DNA of 47,662 bases, from positions 4,522,033 through 4,569,694 of the forward strand of contig NZ_CM002285.1 of the NCBI RefSeq assembly GCF_000497445.1, in the 5' to 3' direction. The stretch comes from Streptomyces roseochromogenus subsp. oscitans DS 12.976. GTDB lineage: Bacteria > Actinomycetota > Actinomycetes > Streptomycetales > Streptomycetaceae. The position numbers were made by a program, and so were the translations under genes. The notes under the pieces are model-generated. The model was not told where the DNA came from and made no database searches. It saw nothing but the letters and a program-made list of their open reading frames with translations. This document shows, in pieces, positions 27,089 to 34,538 of the stretch (position 1 is its first letter; every line of letters starts with the position of its first letter).

Positions 27089-27950
27089 AGACGGTCCTAT
27101 GTGGTGAGGCGGAGCAGTCGCTTGAAGCACCACAGGGCTGCGGCGAGGCCGAGCAAGGCGAGGTAGTTGCGGGAGGGGCGCTCGTAACGGGGGCTGAGGC
27201 GGCGGTAGCCGGACAGCCACGAGACCGTCCGCTCGATCACCCACCTGCGGCGACCCAACCGTTCGCTGTACTCGACGCCTTTGCGGGCGATGCACACGCC
27301 GATGCGCTTGCCTCGTAACCATTTCCGCAGATGCGGGATGGCATATGCCTTGTCTGCACGCAGGCGCTGAGGCTTGAAGTGGCGGCCGCGGTGGGGCCGT
27401 GTCTCGTTTGGTGACCCTCGGCCATGGGCCTCAGCGCTTCGCCTTCATGGGTGTTGGCGGCCGAGACGCCGACGAGAAGGGGCAGTCCGTTCGCGTCCGA
27501 CAGGACGTGCACCTTGGAACCCGGCTTATCCCGGTCCACGGGGCTCGGACCTGTGACTTCGCCCCCCTTTTAGCCCGCACGTGAGCGGAGTCGAGGACCA
27601 CGCGCGAGACGTCGATGAGGCCGGCGTCATCGAGTCGGTGCAGCACCGCCTCATGAAGCCGACCCCACACCCCGGCCCGCGACCAGATCAGGAACCGGCG
27701 GTGCGCGGCCGACTTCGATATTCCGAAATACGGCGGCAGAGCCCGCCAGGCACAACCGCTGACCAGCACGTAGATGATCGCCGTGAACAGCTTCTCATCA
27801 GGCGTGTCCTGCGTTCCGCCACCCTGTGGCCGCATCACCGAGTGCGGGATCAACAGCTCGGCGATCTCCCACAGCCCGTCCGGAACAATCCAACCTCACG
27901 TACCCCGCCCCATGCGAGGCCCAACAAGCCCCCACCACATAGGGCCGTCT
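27089..27950 (-). mobile_element. IS5-family insertion sequence, 862 bp, likely dead
   Basis: Bounded by near-perfect inverted ends: AGACGGTCCTATGTGGTG at the left and AGACGGCCCTATGTGGTG (as complement) at the right, flanked by TA on both sides (27087-27088 and 27951-27952), the target duplication typical of the IS427-like group of IS5. It carries a transposase on the minus strand broken by frameshifts. It cut the C-terminal part off the receiver-domain gene to its right. Confidence 0.9.
27097..27889 (-). pseudogene. IS5-family transposase, frameshifted
   Basis: Read in pieces the protein is complete for its family (about 265 residues): IVPDGLWEIAELLIPHSVMRPQGGG, then YVLVSGCAWRALPPYFGISK and LIDVSRVVLDSAHVRAKRG in one frame (catalytic Asp in LDSAHV); then DRDKPGSKVHVLSDANGLPL in the -1 frame; then RGRHFKPQRLRADKAYAIPHL...RKGVEYSERLGRRRWVIERTVSWL in a third frame (second Asp in ADKAY, Glu in VIERT). 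The first shift is at a run AAAAGGGGGG near 27563-27572 and could be programmed, as in related IS elements. The second, at about 27396-27400 in GGCCCCACCGC, is a one-base deletion and probably inactivates the gene. No ATG or GTG precedes the first block in frame. Confidence 0.85.
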
Positions 27951-28396
27951 TACGAGGTGGCCCTATTGTCGCGGGTGACGGCATCGGCAACAGATTCCTG
28001 ATCGACATAGCGGTGCCCCGCGTGAACTGCGCGGATGGCCCGGATGAGCCTCTGCCCTGGTGCCTCCTTCAGGAGCATGGCTTGAGCTCCGGCCGCCAGG
28101 GCGTCCGACAGCGAAGCACCCTCACTGGAGCCGAGAATCACTACCGCACAACTAGGGACTTGAGCACGCAGTTCCGTGGCTAAGGCCAACTCGTCGCACC
28201 CCGGCAGCGGAGAGGTGAGCACGGTGACGTCCGGAGCGTGCAGTTGCGCTAGCCCCAAGACCTCGGCTCCGGAGGCGACCTCAGCCACGATGTCTAAGTC
28301 ATCCTCCAAGGCGAGTAGCTGGGATCGCATCTTACGAAAGGTGTGATCCGCGTCGGCCAGCAGCACCCGAATCGGAGGAGTTTTGCCCAAACTCAC
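27950..28396 (-). pseudogene. NarL-type response regulator, receiver domain only, cut by IS
   Basis: 148 residues. IRVLLADADHTFRKMRSQLL to VHAGHRYVD is a full receiver domain of the NarL/FixJ class, with Lys110 in LLKEAP and the Ser/Thr switch region SS. Unusual: the phosphoacceptor position, normally Asp in VLLD, is Thr61 (DVTVLTSPLPG), and the acidic pair is spread as D15/D17. The LuxR-type helix-turn-helix that should follow is missing, because the frame runs into the IS end and stops at its TAA. ATG 28396, divergent from nothing nearby; it reads in the same direction as the peptide locus upstream of it. It was probably the pathway regulator of that locus. Confidence 0.8.
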
Positions 28397-28619
28397 GTTG
28401 AGCCCCCTTCAAACGTATCTTTAGGCCGCCAGTCTAACGAGGCTCGTGCATTGGCGGTGAGGTAGCGAGCAGTCGGAGCCGGAGCCAAACACCAGTTGGT
28501 GTGCGTCGGCAGCGGCTCTTACTGGCTCCAACAAGAGTTGCTGATCACGTGGCTGATGGCTTTTCTGGTCGGTGGTCTCGGTATAGGGAAGAGACCAGCC
28601 GCAGCATGCTCCGACCCTG
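28397..28619. other. Intergenic region between receiver gene and flavoprotein operon
   Basis: No gene seen on either strand. A small inverted repeat TGGTCTC/GAGACCA (28573-28597) on the downstream side of the minus-strand operon could act as a weak terminator. The promoter of the receiver gene should lie near 28400-28480. Confidence 0.35.
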
Positions 28620-28706
28620 TCAAACTGTCCTAACAGGAGCCTCCCCCACATCGATGCCCGGGCTACACCCGCCCTGACCTGCGAGATCAGTTTGGAGGAG
28701 ACTCAT
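28620..28706 (-). CDS. Possible 28-residue peptide coupled to flavoprotein gene
   Basis: The stop of the flavoprotein gene overlaps an ATG (TGATG), opening a frame MSLLQTDLAGQGGCSPGIDV and eight more residues to a TGA. The peptide has one Cys and a Gly-rich centre. The overlap is of the kind used for coupled translation, and the locus makes small peptides, so I record it; but the frame is short and may be chance. Confidence 0.25.
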   Translation of the reverse strand: MSLLQTDLAGQGGCSPGIDVGEAPVRTV

Positions 28707-30175
28707 CAGTTGGTCTCCCCATCTCTCTTCTTGGGGGATAGATCCGGCGAAGTGCGCAGGGCATGGTGGCGGCGGAGTGCAGAGAGGGCGGCGAAATACC
28801 CGCACATGCCGTGGACGCCGGGGCCGGGGGGAGTGGAAGCCGAGCAAAGGTACACGCGCGGCAGTGGTGTGGTGTACGGGTCCCAGCGGGGCGTCGGTCG
28901 GGCCAGCGACTGACGGAGCGTCAAGGCGCCAGCGGCGATGTCTCCGCCGACGTAGTTCGGGTTGTACTCCTCGTACTGGGCGGCAGAGAGGCCGCGGGCG
29001 GCGATGACGGTATCGGTGAAGCCGGGGGCATAGTCCTCGATGCGCCGCCGGATCAGGTCGACGGGGTCGCGCGTGTCCCCGTGAGGCACGTGGGCATAGG
29101 CCCATACCGGTCTCTTGTGCCCGCAGGCGCGAGACGGGTCGGTGACTGCCGGGTCGACGACGAGCACGAAGGGGGCGTCGGCTCGGCGGCTCGCTGCAGT
29201 GGCGGTCTCCTGACGGAGGATGTCAGCGCGTGTCCCACCCAGGTGCACGGTGCCGGCCTTGCCGACGAGGGGGTTGGCCCAGGGAATCGGAGCGTTGACG
29301 AGAAAGTCAGCCTTGGCTGCACCAGGGCCGTACGCGTAGGACCTCAAGGCGTTGCGGTAGCGGGCGGGCAGTGTGTGCCGGGGCCCGGCCATATCGAGGA
29401 AGGCTTTAGGAGCAATGTCCAGCATGACGATAGGGAAGGCGCTGAGCTCGGTGAGGTCCTTGATGGGGTGGCCGGTGTGTATGGCACCGCCGTGTGCGGT
29501 GATGTCCGCGGCCATGGCGTCGGCTATGCGGGTACTGCCTCCCTGAGGCAGGGGCCAGCCGCTGCTGTGCGCAAGATGCCCGAGCAGTAGGGCGACCGCT
29601 GTTGAGGTCAGCGATGGCAGTTTGCCCACGGCGTGGGCGGCAACTCCGGTCAGCAAGGCCCGCGCCCGTTCGGTGGTGAAGGGAGTACGGGAGGTGGAGT
29701 GGGCTAGAACGCGTTGTGCCAGCAGCAGTGGTGTCGCCAGGCTGCGCGGCAGGGAGCGCTGAGGGGAGAGGAAGAGGCCAACGACCTCAGTGGAGCGGTT
29801 GGTCAGGGGCGCCATGAGCTTCATCCAACGTGGTCCGTCCGGGCCGAGGTGGCTGGCGGTGTGGTAGATGCTGCGCCAGGCAACGGCCGCTGTGCCGTTG
29901 GACAGAGGGTGGGCGTAGGGCATGTCGGGCTGCAGCAGTGGGACCCCACGGGCGGGCAGTTCGAACTGCCGAAAGAACGCGGAGGCGGCGGCCATCGGGT
30001 GGACGGCAGAGCAGATGTCGTGCGTCACGTCGCGGTCAAACAGCGGCGTGCTGCGGAGACCGCCTCCAATGGTGTCAGCCTTCTCGAAAAGCGTGACACT
30101 AAGTCCGGCGCGGGCGAGGGTGATGGCGGCAGCTAGGCCGTTGGGACCGGTGCCCACGATTGCAGCATCAGTCAT
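28706..30175 (-). CDS. CrtI/phytoene-desaturase-like FAD oxidoreductase
   Basis: 489 residues. It opens with a Rossmann dinucleotide fold, AAIVGTGPNGLAAAITLARAG followed by LFEKADTIGGG, and near the C-terminus has the second FAD motif, YLCSASTPPGPGVHGMCGYFAA, as in bacterial phytoene desaturases and related NAD(P)/FAD amino-oxidase-type enzymes. The middle carries SGWPLPQGGSTRIADAMAADI, another family hallmark. Its substrate could be an isoprenoid or a peptide side chain. It lies at the end of the minus-strand peptide locus, its ATG overlapping the decayed ABC gene by eight bases. As I recall, some linaridin clusters encode such a flavoprotein, which supports the peptide option. The two isoprenoid synthase genes lie 14 kb away. 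Confidence 0.85.
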   Translation of the reverse strand: MTDAAIVGTGPNGLAAAITLARAGLSVTLFEKADTIGGGLRSTPLFDRDVTHDICSAVHPMAAASAFFRQFELPARGVPLLQPDMPYAHPLSNGTAAVAWRSIYHTASHLGPDGPRWMKLMAPLTNRSTEVVGLFLSPQRSLPRSLATPLLLAQRVLAHSTSRTPFTTERARALLTGVAAHAVGKLPSLTSTAVALLLGHLAHSSGWPLPQGGSTRIADAMAADITAHGGAIHTGHPIKDLTELSAFPIVMLDIAPKAFLDMAGPRHTLPARYRNALRSYAYGPGAAKADFLVNAPIPWANPLVGKAGTVHLGGTRADILRQETATAASRRADAPFVLVVDPAVTDPSRACGHKRPVWAYAHVPHGDTRDPVDLIRRRIEDYAPGFTDTVIAARGLSAAQYEEYNPNYVGGDIAAGALTLRQSLARPTPRWDPYTTPLPRVYLCSASTPPGPGVHGMCGYFAALSALRRHHALRTSPDLSPKKRDGETN

Positions 30176-30786
30176 GGACCGCTCCCGCAGAGGTGAGCTG
30201 CTGGCTGGCCAAGTGCCGGTAGGTGGCGTTGTGCTCCATCAGCTCCGTGTGGGTGCCTGTTGCTCGCAGGCAGCCGTCTTCGATGACCAGGATTCGGTCG
30301 GCTCCGATGGTGGTGGAGATACGGTGCGCGATGACCAGGATCTGGCAGCGGGTGCCGATATCGGTGGTGGCCTTGCACAGCGCCGCTTCGGAGTTGGAGT
30401 CCAGATTCGCGGTGGCTTCGTCGAGTAGGAGGACATCGGGCTGGGGCAGCAACGCGCGGGCGATGGCCAGGAGCTGTCGCTGTCCATCGGACAGGCCGAT
30501 ACCGTCCTCGCCGAGTTCGGTATCCAGCCCCTGTGGAAGGCCTGCAATGACCTCGGCGAGGTGAGCGGCTTCCACAACGTCGAGGATCTCGCTCTGTGGA
30601 GCATGGGGCCAGGCGTAGGTGAGGTTCTCGCGAACCGTTCTGCGCATCAGGGGTGCGTCCTGTTCCACCAGGCCATACGGGCGCGTAGGTCACTGAGGGG
30701 CATGGTCGTGGTGTCCATTTACCTGGACGCGGATTCCTTGGGAATGACGCGGTCGTATCAGGGCGCGAACTGGAGGCCGTAGCCAA
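30168..30786 (-). pseudogene. ABC exporter ATP-binding domain, N-terminally deleted and frameshifted
   Basis: From 30668 the frame reads MEQDAPLMRRTVRENLTYAW (the Q-loop region), then LSDGQRQLLAIARALLPQ (signature), [14 protein letters not shown] (Walker B, D-loop) and VIAHRISTT (H-loop), ending at a TGA at 30168-30170. It is the C-terminal half of an exporter-type ABC ATPase. Upstream, further pieces of the same domain can be read in two other frames: a stretch like QGIRVQVNGHHD and a stretch MPLSDLRARM, so at least two frameshifts have occurred. The Walker A motif and the membrane domain are gone. The intact gene was probably the peptide exporter of this locus; its loss suggests that the locus is damaged or uses another exporter. 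Confidence 0.8.
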
Positions 30787-30814
30787 TGTCAGGGACAGTG
30801 CTGGTCATGGCGGG

Positions 30815-31414
30815 TCATGAATCCGAACTGGCCTGTGCGACTTCCGCGGACACCTTGATGAACGGTGAGGCGAGCAGATATTCAGGGGTTTGCGAGGTGT
30901 CATAGCCGCTATACTTGACGATCAGGATCTGAAATCCAGAGAGTTGCGACCATACAGGGTCGTTCTCTTTGATGCTGCGGACTACGAATCCGCGAAGTAG
31001 GCCAAACTCAACCCTTTCCGTCGGATCGATCTCATTTCCGCTGGCGGCAAGCAGGTTGTGACAGATGTCGAAGACTGCTTTCTCTGCGCGCCTGTTTGGG
31101 AACCAAATAGCATGGCTCCAGGAGCGCGGAGTGATGGACGACGCCTGCTTCCATTCCGACTGCTCTCCCGACGTTGTCAGGGTACGGTAGAGAATGTGAA
31201 AGTCATGGCGAGCTGGAGTGGGAGCAAAGAACCGCCAGTTGGGGATCAAGCTCCCGATAAATCCCAGAGACCGAAGGCGGTCAAAGACGCGATTAGGGTG
31301 TTGGCTTAGGAAGGTGGCAACCAGCCACCCGGCAAGAGCTATCTCGACACCGCGTGTAACCAGCGCGGATCTATCCGACGAGACATGAGAAACCTTAGAT
31401 ATGCTAGGTGTCAT
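30815..31414 (-). CDS. Small membrane protein with WxFFxPxP motif (SdpA/DUF5819-like)
   Basis: 199 residues. One hydrophobic segment (GVEIALAGWLVATFL, about 25-40) is followed by NWRFFAPTPARHDFHILYRT. A Trp-x-Phe-Phe-x-Pro motif right after a membrane helix is typical of small proteins that pair with HTTM membrane proteins, such as the SdpA partner of SdpB and DUF5819 proteins. The remainder is a soluble domain (about 60-199) with no family I can name. Its ATG overlaps the hydrolase stop (ATGA), so it is translated as the third gene of HTTM-hydrolase-this protein. Role inferred: part of a membrane complex that matures or exports the peptides. G+C is visibly lower than in the backbone. Confidence 0.65.
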   Translation of the reverse strand: MTPSISKVSHVSSDRSALVTRGVEIALAGWLVATFLSQHPNRVFDRLRSLGFIGSLIPNWRFFAPTPARHDFHILYRTLTTSGEQSEWKQASSITPRSWSHAIWFPNRRAEKAVFDICHNLLAASGNEIDPTERVEFGLLRGFVVRSIKENDPVWSQLSGFQILIVKYSGYDTSQTPEYLLASPFIKVSAEVAQASSDS

Positions 31415-32403
31415 GACGCTTTCCTTGCTTTATCCTGGTCTGCTTCGAGACTCTCACCGAACTGTCTGATCAGGTTGAATACTTCCTTACGCAAGAGCAG
31501 CTCATCATGCCCTGCTCTCTCAACAACGTGCATTTCGGAACGGGGTGCTGCGGCAACCAGTTCACTGTATAGTTCGGCCACGGAATTGTCCGTCGAACGG
31601 GTGCGATCAGCTGCCACAAGACAGGTAGGCACGCCGATCTTCGGGAGATCCCCATTATATCTGAGGAATTCTTCCCGAGTAGCCCTCCATTCTCTCTTCG
31701 CCGCCTCCCAAAGTTTCCAGTCCCGATACTGATCCTGAAATAGACCTTGTAGATCCGCGGGAAATTGCTTCAGTCGCAATGGTATTTCAAGCAACCCTCC
31801 AAATCCCAAGCGAAGCGAGGAGGGCATGAGGGTAAGACTGAAGGAAACATGCTCGGCTCCCTTGGCCTGAGCGGGAGAACGCAGCAGCTCGCCAGGGTGG
31901 CTCGGATCCAGCAAGCAAAGACCTCGAACGAGGTCGCGCATTTCCTCTGCCGCGCGCAGTGCCAGATACCCGCCAAGCGAGTGGCCGACGATCACCACTG
32001 GACGATTACCGCAGGCGTCGCGGATGAGATCCTCCAAGTCCAGCACAGCGGATCGCAGAGTGAACGGCTCCTTATCGCGGAACTCGCTGCGTCCATAGCC
32101 GGCCCGGCTGTAGACGAGAGTCGGATAACTCAAACCGAGATTCAACTCAGCCCAATACCAGTACTCCGCCGTCGCAGCCATCCCGGTTTCAAAGACCAGG
32201 ACTGGAGTATCAGAGGAAACCCCAGCCGACTCCGTAAATCGGTAGGCAAGAATGTTTCCTCTACTCGTCTCGAACAGTGATTCGTTACCGCGGCCGCGCA
32301 TGACTCTGCGGTGGCGCAGGGCCTGGGCGGCAACTCCAGTCATGGCAAGTCCGGCCAGCAATCCTGCAAACGCACGGGGGAGGGCATCGTGACGACTGGT
32401 CAT
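31411..32403 (-). CDS. Alpha/beta hydrolase, membrane-anchored
   Basis: 330 residues from ATG 32403. An N-terminal hydrophobic segment (AFAGLLAGLAMTGVAAQAL, about 11-30) looks like an anchor. The fold follows: VLVFETGMAATAEYW (oxyanion region), VYSRAGYGRSE, nucleophile elbow VIVGHSLGGYLALRAAEE with Ser142, an Asp in the CLVAADRTRS region, and His in VVERAGHDELLLRKEV. The Ser-Asp-His triad is thus present and it should be a working hydrolase, peptidase or acyltransferase. It overlaps the HTTM gene upstream and the small membrane protein downstream by four bases each, a tightly coupled trio. Alpha/beta hydrolase-fold proteins are part of linaridin-type peptide maturation, and the neighbouring peptide genes suggest such a job here. 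Confidence 0.85.
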   Translation of the reverse strand: MTSRHDALPRAFAGLLAGLAMTGVAAQALRHRRVMRGRGNESLFETSRGNILAYRFTESAGVSSDTPVLVFETGMAATAEYWYWAELNLGLSYPTLVYSRAGYGRSEFRDKEPFTLRSAVLDLEDLIRDACGNRPVVIVGHSLGGYLALRAAEEMRDLVRGLCLLDPSHPGELLRSPAQAKGAEHVSFSLTLMPSSLRLGFGGLLEIPLRLKQFPADLQGLFQDQYRDWKLWEAAKREWRATREEFLRYNGDLPKIGVPTCLVAADRTRSTDNSVAELYSELVAAAPRSEMHVVERAGHDELLLRKEVFNLIRQFGESLEADQDKARKAS

Positions 32404-33284
32404 GAAGCCCTCCCTGATACCAGGGCGGCCGGTAGCCCGGAGCTGCGCTGTACTGCGTAGAGGACTGCGGGATAGGTGGACGTGAAAGCCCACACGAAAC
32501 GACCGAGCCCCATCACTCGAGCGTTGACCAGGTGAAACGTCCCGAGCGCGACGAGCATCAGAGGGGCCGGCCTTCCCTTGGCGAGAAATACGGCGGGGAA
32601 GGCGCACTCCAGGGCCAGCACGGTATGGGCCGTCAGTTTAGTTAGAGTGGGGTGACGTTGTGCCATTTGATAGGCCCTTTGCTCGCCAAAGGACTCGGTC
32701 CGCAGGATGCCGGGCACGGCATCACCTGACCGCCATATATCGCTCGGCAGCTTGGCGTATCCGGCGGCGGCGTACGACATGGTCGACTGAAGAGCCACGT
32801 ACCACAGGCACGCATCAATCAACCGGGGCTTGCCGCTCGTCCTCGCTATGGCGGCTGCGGCCTGTACATGGAAACTCAGTTGATCCGTGCCATCATTTCC
32901 GTAAAGTAGCGTCAGGTTGTTTGTCATCGACGTCAACGCCAGCGCACTGTTCGCCGCAGCCCGAAGACGTCGAGGCGTGCCCGGAACCAACAGCGATGCG
33001 GCGGCCAGCACACGTGTGGCTTGAACTATCTGAACACTACGCGGATCTGCGAGAATATCGATTGAACGGCGAAATAATGGATGTCTGGAAGCATAGAGCT
33101 CGCGCACCTTATCCCAGTGATTTAGACCGCCAGGTTGCCGGTCCCGCGCCGATGCAAGACTCTCTAAAGCATGAATGAGATGAGTAACAGCACTCGTCTG
33201 CTCCATGACGGTAAGGGCACGGCTGCGTCCGATGGAGGGCGGGGCAATCATTTTACCCATAAGGGAACTAATTCTAAGCTTCAC
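32400..33284 (-). CDS. HTTM/SdpB-like integral membrane protein
   Basis: 294 residues, GTG start at 33284. After a polar N-terminus it has several membrane segments (VQIVQATRVLAAASLLVPG; ANSALALTSMTNNLTLLYG; LIDACLWYVALQSTMSYAAAGYAKL; AHTVLALECAFPAVFLA; APLMLVALGTFHLVNARVMG; FVWAFTSTYPAVLYAV). The block with SYAAAGYAKLPSDIWRSGDAVPGIL matches the horizontally transferred transmembrane (HTTM) pattern of vitamin-K-carboxylase-like and SdpB proteins: a Lys shortly before W-x-S-G-x-A. SdpB helps mature the Bacillus SdpC toxin. It lies first in a coupled trio, directly after the peptide genes and a hairpin. Alternative starts at ATG 33257 and 33206 would shorten only the polar N-terminus. Confidence 0.72.
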   Translation of the reverse strand: MKLRISSLMGKMIAPPSIGRSRALTVMEQTSAVTHLIHALESLASARDRQPGGLNHWDKVRELYASRHPLFRRSIDILADPRSVQIVQATRVLAAASLLVPGTPRRLRAAANSALALTSMTNNLTLLYGNDGTDQLSFHVQAAAAIARTSGKPRLIDACLWYVALQSTMSYAAAGYAKLPSDIWRSGDAVPGILRTESFGEQRAYQMAQRHPTLTKLTAHTVLALECAFPAVFLAKGRPAPLMLVALGTFHLVNARVMGLGRFVWAFTSTYPAVLYAVQRSSGLPAALVSGRAS

Positions 33285-33321
33285 ATTTCACCATGCTTTT
33301 GCGATGGGATGCCACTAGATG

Positions 33322-33350
33322 GGCCGTGCCCGTGAGACACGGGCACGGCC
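33322..33350 (-). terminator. Hairpin between peptide genes and maturation genes
   Basis: Perfect 13-bp stem GGCCGTGCCCGTG (33322-33334) and complement (33338-33350), three-base loop. It sits 52 bases after the stop of the second peptide gene and 37 bases before the HTTM start. Partial terminators in this position are common in RiPP operons and give more precursor mRNA than enzyme mRNA. Confidence 0.75.
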
Positions 33351-33402
33351 TATTTCTCTCGGAGAAATCAACTGCGACTTTCTTGTCGACTAGGTGAGTA
33401 GA

Positions 33403-33570
33403 TCACCAAATCGAGTGAAGCGCCGTAGCGGCTGCGACGGCGCCCACTGCTACTGCTGGGGTACACAGCACAGGGACCGTGGTCTCGTCCAGAATCTCCG
33501 ATTGTGCTGACACGATTTGAAGCTCATCGAGCCGCTCATCGTTATTCACGATCGAGGTGAGGGAATCCAT
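33403..33570 (-). CDS. Linaridin-like precursor peptide A, 55 aa
   Basis: The product starts MDSLTSIVNNDERLDELQIV and continues through an acidic, leader-like stretch to residue about 30. Then comes the hydrophobic tail TVPVLCTPAVAVGAVAAATA ending LHSIW. P33-V-L-C-T37-P38 fits the PxxxTP motif that marks linaridin precursors at the leader/core border, and TPAVA recalls the core start of known linaridins (TPATP(A/T)VA). The tail has one Cys (36) and Thr/Ser residues that could be dehydrated. RBS AAGGGGG lies 9 bases before ATG 33570. Likely the substrate of the HTTM, hydrolase and flavoprotein genes downstream. Product and modifications are inferred. Confidence 0.72.
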   Translation of the reverse strand: MDSLTSIVNNDERLDELQIVSAQSEILDETTVPVLCTPAVAVGAVAAATALHSIW

Positions 33571-33669
33571 CCACCTACCCCCTTCCGAGTATGCTCCGAT
33601 CGAACCCTTTTCGCTCAGTCCTCCGTGCAGCAGAGGAATTCCGCTACAAGCCGGCCGGACGGGTTCTTC

Positions 33670-33867
33670 TTAGTGGGTGAGTGCCGCCACAGCGCAGTGC
33701 ACAGCCGCATGCGTCGGAACCCCAGCAACCGCCAAGGCGGTGTTTACTACGTCGCTGAGGTGGACGAACATAGCCGGTTCCAGGGGTCCATGGACACTCT
33801 CGGTGATGTTCATGGACAGAGAGCCGATTTCTTCGGAGGTGTTCACCATCTCCAGCACGGGAGACAT
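33670..33867 (-). CDS. Second precursor-like peptide B, 65 aa
   Basis: Starts MSPVLEMVNTSEEIGSLSMN at ATG 33867 with GAGG 6 bases upstream, and ends with a hydrophobic, Ala/Val-rich segment: LSDVVNTALAVAGVPTHAAV then HCAVAALTH. The design is the same as peptide A: acidic N-terminal half, hydrophobic C-terminal half, a single Cys (58). There is no clean PxxxTP motif (closest: P28-L-E-P). It lies 99 bases upstream of peptide A on the same strand, so both are probably made from one mRNA. It may be a second substrate, a two-peptide partner or an immunity/regulatory peptide. An ATG 42 bases upstream in frame is less well supported. Confidence 0.6.
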   Translation of the reverse strand: MSPVLEMVNTSEEIGSLSMNITESVHGPLEPAMFVHLSDVVNTALAVAGVPTHAAVHCAVAALTH

Positions 33868-34538
33868 TCTTGACCTCTTTTCCGTCGCGTCTGCACGGAA
33901 AGATTCCATGGGAAATCGACAGCGGCTCTGCGAGTCGCCAATTAAGTCGATTGCCTTCTGGTCAGGAAGGGGTTATCGACTCGGCCCGTATGGAATCCCC
34001 CGTTGATCGAAAAGACCCTAACGCGGATGTTGTGAGTGCGTCTGTGGCGTAGATCACGGCTGCTTTGGATTGGCGTGACATAGGGGCACCCGACGCCGCC
34101 GTGGCTCAGTTCTTGCAGGTGACATGCACTCCCCGGAGCCTGGCGGTCGCGCAACTCGTTACAGGATGGCCGAAACTTTGAGGGGGGGGCTGAAATATTG
34201 TTCTTGATGATCGACGATCACCAGGTGTATATAGACTGTCAACCTCGAATCTTCATTGGGTTCGACGGCAGAACGACTCGGCGGTTCGCCGTTGCGCACT
34301 TGGGTTTTCACTCGGGGACCCACTTTGGTGCCCGGCATCGAGCAGGACGGAAAGCCGCGGTACACACTGCGGATTCGGTCGCGCGCCGCGTCGCCATATA
34401 TCTCTTCTCCCTCCTGGACCTTCTGGCGATGCCCATGGAGGAGGAAATCACCGGGTCCGAGGGGCGGATGCCCTCTGCGGACGGGCGTGGCCGGTGTCCG
34501 GCCGGTGACCGCGCGCGAGCAACGAGGAAGTGGAGTTG
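33868..34538. other. 670-bp intergenic region between peptide locus and plasmid gene
   Basis: No convincing gene. It must contain the minus-strand promoter of the peptide operon (probably within 33870-34050) and the plus-strand promoter of the replication-relaxation gene. Part of the stretch 34200-34500 reads like scrambled coding DNA without a family. A run of nine G lies at about 34181-34189. Confidence 0.35.
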
